Positions 62,598 through 64,000 of a stretch of 64,000 nucleotides of DNA are shown in pieces; the first letter of the stretch is position 1; every line of letters starts with the position of its first letter. The stretch is from VAXT01 sp963850415. GTDB lineage: Bacteria > Actinomycetota > Thermoleophilia > Gaiellales > Gaiellaceae. The notes beneath the pieces are model-generated. The model was not told the DNA's origin, searched no databases, and worked only from the letters and a program-made list of their open reading frames with translations. The stretch covers positions 372,001-436,000 of the forward strand of contig CAWKLE010000004.1 in assembly GCA_963850415.1 (NCBI GenBank), given 5' to 3'. A program made the translations under genes and the position numbers.

Positions 62598-63563
62598 TCA
62601 CTCCCTGAACGCGGGCTCGTCCACGCTCAGGCTCCGCATGTCGGCGTCGAGCGTACAACGAACCCCCAGCGGGAGGGAAGCGAGGTGCTTCCCGTGGCCG
62701 AGCGGGAGCTTGTAGAGGACGGGCACTCCAAGCGGCTCCAGGTACTGCTCGAGCACGTCCTCGAGCGTCCGTGACCGCGGCCACTCGGAGGACTCGCGCA
62801 TGTCTCCGTAGTCGCAGTCCTTCATCTCGCCGACGACGACGCCCGCCACCTGCTGGAGCTTGCCGGCGTCCCTCAGCTGGTTGAGGAAGCCGTCGAGGAA
62901 GTAGGGCGGGAGCTTCACGTCCTCGAAGAAGAGGATCGCGCCCTCGAGCTCGATCTCCCACGGCGTGCCCATGGTCTGGATCAGGAGCCAGAAGCAGCCG
63001 CCGACGAGGGGCGCGGTGACCTTGCCGGGGCCGATCGCGCGCACGTAGGGGTCGTCGGGGTCGCGGGGCACCTCGCCGGTTCCTCCGGTGCGCAGCACGT
63101 CGAGCAGGCGGTCGAGCGAGAACAGGGTCGACTCGGCGTCCCCCATCCCGGCCAGGCCGTAGCCGTAGAGGGTCGCGAGGCCGGTCCGCTGCCGGATCGC
63201 GACGTGGAGCGCCGTGATGTCCGAGTAGCCGATGAACGGCTTCGGGTTGGCGGCGATCACGTCGAAGTCGATGTGCGGGATCAGCTGCGCCGAGCCGTAG
63301 CCGCCCTGGAGCACCTGGACGACGTCGACCTCCGGATCGGCAAAGAGGGCATTCAGGTCGGCGGCCCGCTGCTCCGGGTCGCCGGCGACGTAGTCGTCGA
63401 TCGCAAAGACACCGTCGCCGAGCTTGACGTTGAACCCGTGGGACTCCCACCACTCGACGCCGCGGTACACCTCCGACTTGCCCTCGTGCGGGCTCGCGGC
63501 GGCGACGACGCCGATCGTGCCGCCGTCGGGGAGCGGTTTCCCGAAGATCGTCGCCTCGATCAT
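62598..63563 (-). CDS. LD-carboxypeptidase/MccF-like S66 peptidase
   Basis: 321 residues. The S66 nucleophile elbow is PFIGYSDITALH (Ser), with LQGGYGSAQLI; FFEDVKLPPYFLDGFLNQL carries the Glu and KLPLGHGKHLASLPLG the His of the Ser-Glu-His triad. The family includes LdcA (murein tetrapeptide recycling) and MccF (microcin C immunity). ATG at 63563 overlaps the HDAC-like stop, and OppA starts 19 nt downstream, so the three form one operon. Confidence 0.9.
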   Translation of the reverse strand: MIEATIFGKPLPDGGTIGVVAAASPHEGKSEVYRGVEWWESHGFNVKLGDGVFAIDDYVAGDPEQRAADLNALFADPEVDVVQVLQGGYGSAQLIPHIDFDVIAANPKPFIGYSDITALHVAIRQRTGLATLYGYGLAGMGDAESTLFSLDRLLDVLRTGGTGEVPRDPDDPYVRAIGPGKVTAPLVGGCFWLLIQTMGTPWEIELEGAILFFEDVKLPPYFLDGFLNQLRDAGKLQQVAGVVVGEMKDCDYGDMRESSEWPRSRTLEDVLEQYLEPLGVPVLYKLPLGHGKHLASLPLGVRCTLDADMRSLSVDEPAFRE

Positions 63564-64000
63564 GCTGCGCTTTCTACACCGCGCAGGAACTCGAGCACGA
63601 GCGGTCCGAGCGTCTCGAGGTCGTAGCCGCCCTCCTGGACGATCACTGTCGGCAGGCGGAGAGCGCCGACGATGCGGCCGGCCTGACGGAACCCGTCCGG
63701 GCTCACGCGCAGCGGGCTCTCGGGATCGGTGGCGGACGCATCCACGCCGAGCGAGACGACGAGCGCCTCGGCGTCGACCCACTCGGCTGCCTGGTTGACG
63801 GCGCTGAGCCAGCCATCGTCTCCGGTTTCGGGCGGGAGCGGCAGGTTGAGGTTCGAGCCGGTCGTCTCGTCCGCGAAGCCCAGGAAATGCGGGAACCAGC
63901 CGGCGGCCGGATCGACGTGGACCGACGCGACCCGGACGTCGTCGCGGTCCCAGAAGATCTCCTGCGTCCCGTTCCCGTGGTGCGCGTCGACGTCGAGGAC
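63560..64000 (-). CDS. Histone deacetylase-family amidohydrolase (N-terminus outside window)
   Basis: The visible C-terminal 146 codons carry the zinc-site motif DVDAHHGNGTQEIF right at the window edge, VHVDPAAGWFPHFLGF, NLPLPPETGDDGWLSAV, SLGVDASATDPESPLRVS and VQEGGYDLETLG. This matches acetylpolyamine amidohydrolase and acetoin-utilisation (AcuC) relatives rather than true histone deacetylases. Its 5' part lies beyond base 64000. Overlap with the S66 gene (ATGA) and the Opp genes suggests deacylation of imported compounds. Confidence 0.9.
   Translation of the reverse strand, partial: VLDVDAHHGNGTQEIFWDRDDVRVASVHVDPAAGWFPHFLGFADETTGSNLNLPLPPETGDDGWLSAVNQAAEWVDAEALVVSLGVDASATDPESPLRVSPDGFRQAGRIVGALRLPTVIVQEGGYDLETLGPLVLEFLRGVESAA

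Overview
The window is a GC-rich chromosomal segment with short intergenic gaps, many start/stop overlaps and frequent GTG/TTG starts. It looks actinobacterial, most probably class Thermoleophilia (Gaiellales or Solirubrobacterales type). The basis is the composition, the housekeeping order hrcA-dnaJ-prmA-mtaB-HIT-yqeY-phoH beside hemW-lepA-murJ-rpsT-holA-comEC-comEA, nadBCA with an NrtR regulator, and abundant secreted beta-propeller proteins. The taxonomic placement is inference. No transposase, phage gene, CRISPR array, rRNA or tRNA was seen.

Layout. 0-15 kb: a leftward core block (phoH, yqeY, HIT, mtaB, prmA, dnaJ, hrcA, hemW, lepA, murJ), then rpsT facing holA-comEC-comEA. 15-16.8 kb: a rightward ECF sigma factor, a DUF4349 membrane protein and a lipoprotein. 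16.8-19.3 kb: leuS behind a leader with a Leu-Leu leader peptide and a terminator hairpin, a candidate attenuator. 19.3-26 kb: a cupin, a small methyltransferase-like membrane protein, a complete branched-chain amino acid ABC transporter (livGFHMK order) and an alpha/beta hydrolase. 26-30.5 kb: a secreted sulfatase, a YyaL-type thioredoxin-domain protein and a secreted DUF4232-like protein. 30.5-36 kb: two DHA2 drug exporters, a tail-anchored adenylate cyclase, and an HxlR regulator with a two-site operator shared with one exporter. 36-41 kb: HMG-CoA lyase, a PPOX protein, a BNR propeller paired with a MoaD-like protein ending in GG, and a large secreted propeller. 41-45 kb: nadB-nadC-nadA and divergent nrtR with a palindrome between them. 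45-50.7 kb: a secreted kelch/cupredoxin/PASTA protein, a diguanylate cyclase, an AlkZ-related protein and a metallophosphoesterase. 50.7-57 kb: an unusual coupled operon (membrane protein, chagasin-like inhibitor, papain-like protease, uracil-DNA glycosylase, amidohydrolase, phosphoesterase). 57-64 kb: an oligopeptide ABC transporter with an S66 carboxypeptidase and an HDAC-like amidohydrolase.

Structure beyond genes: (i) two roughly 165-bp imperfect palindromes, each centred on a perfect hairpin, at 24.7 and 28.0 kb; (ii) five single-base frameshifts between 25 and 52 kb, each repaired by removing one base, in otherwise full-length conserved genes; (iii) two genes whose conserved N-termini fit only CTG starts overlapping the upstream stop (CTGA); (iv) several -10 boxes lying 6-9 nt before start codons, suggesting leaderless mRNAs; (v) a 49-nt promoter-like repeat in two places.

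The best candidate for an undescribed system is the 50.7-57 kb operon. It puts a cytosolic C1 protease without a propeptide, its likely I42-family inhibitor and a multi-pass membrane protein of unknown family under one promoter with a 33-bp palindrome. Positions of short sites were read by eye and may be off by a base.
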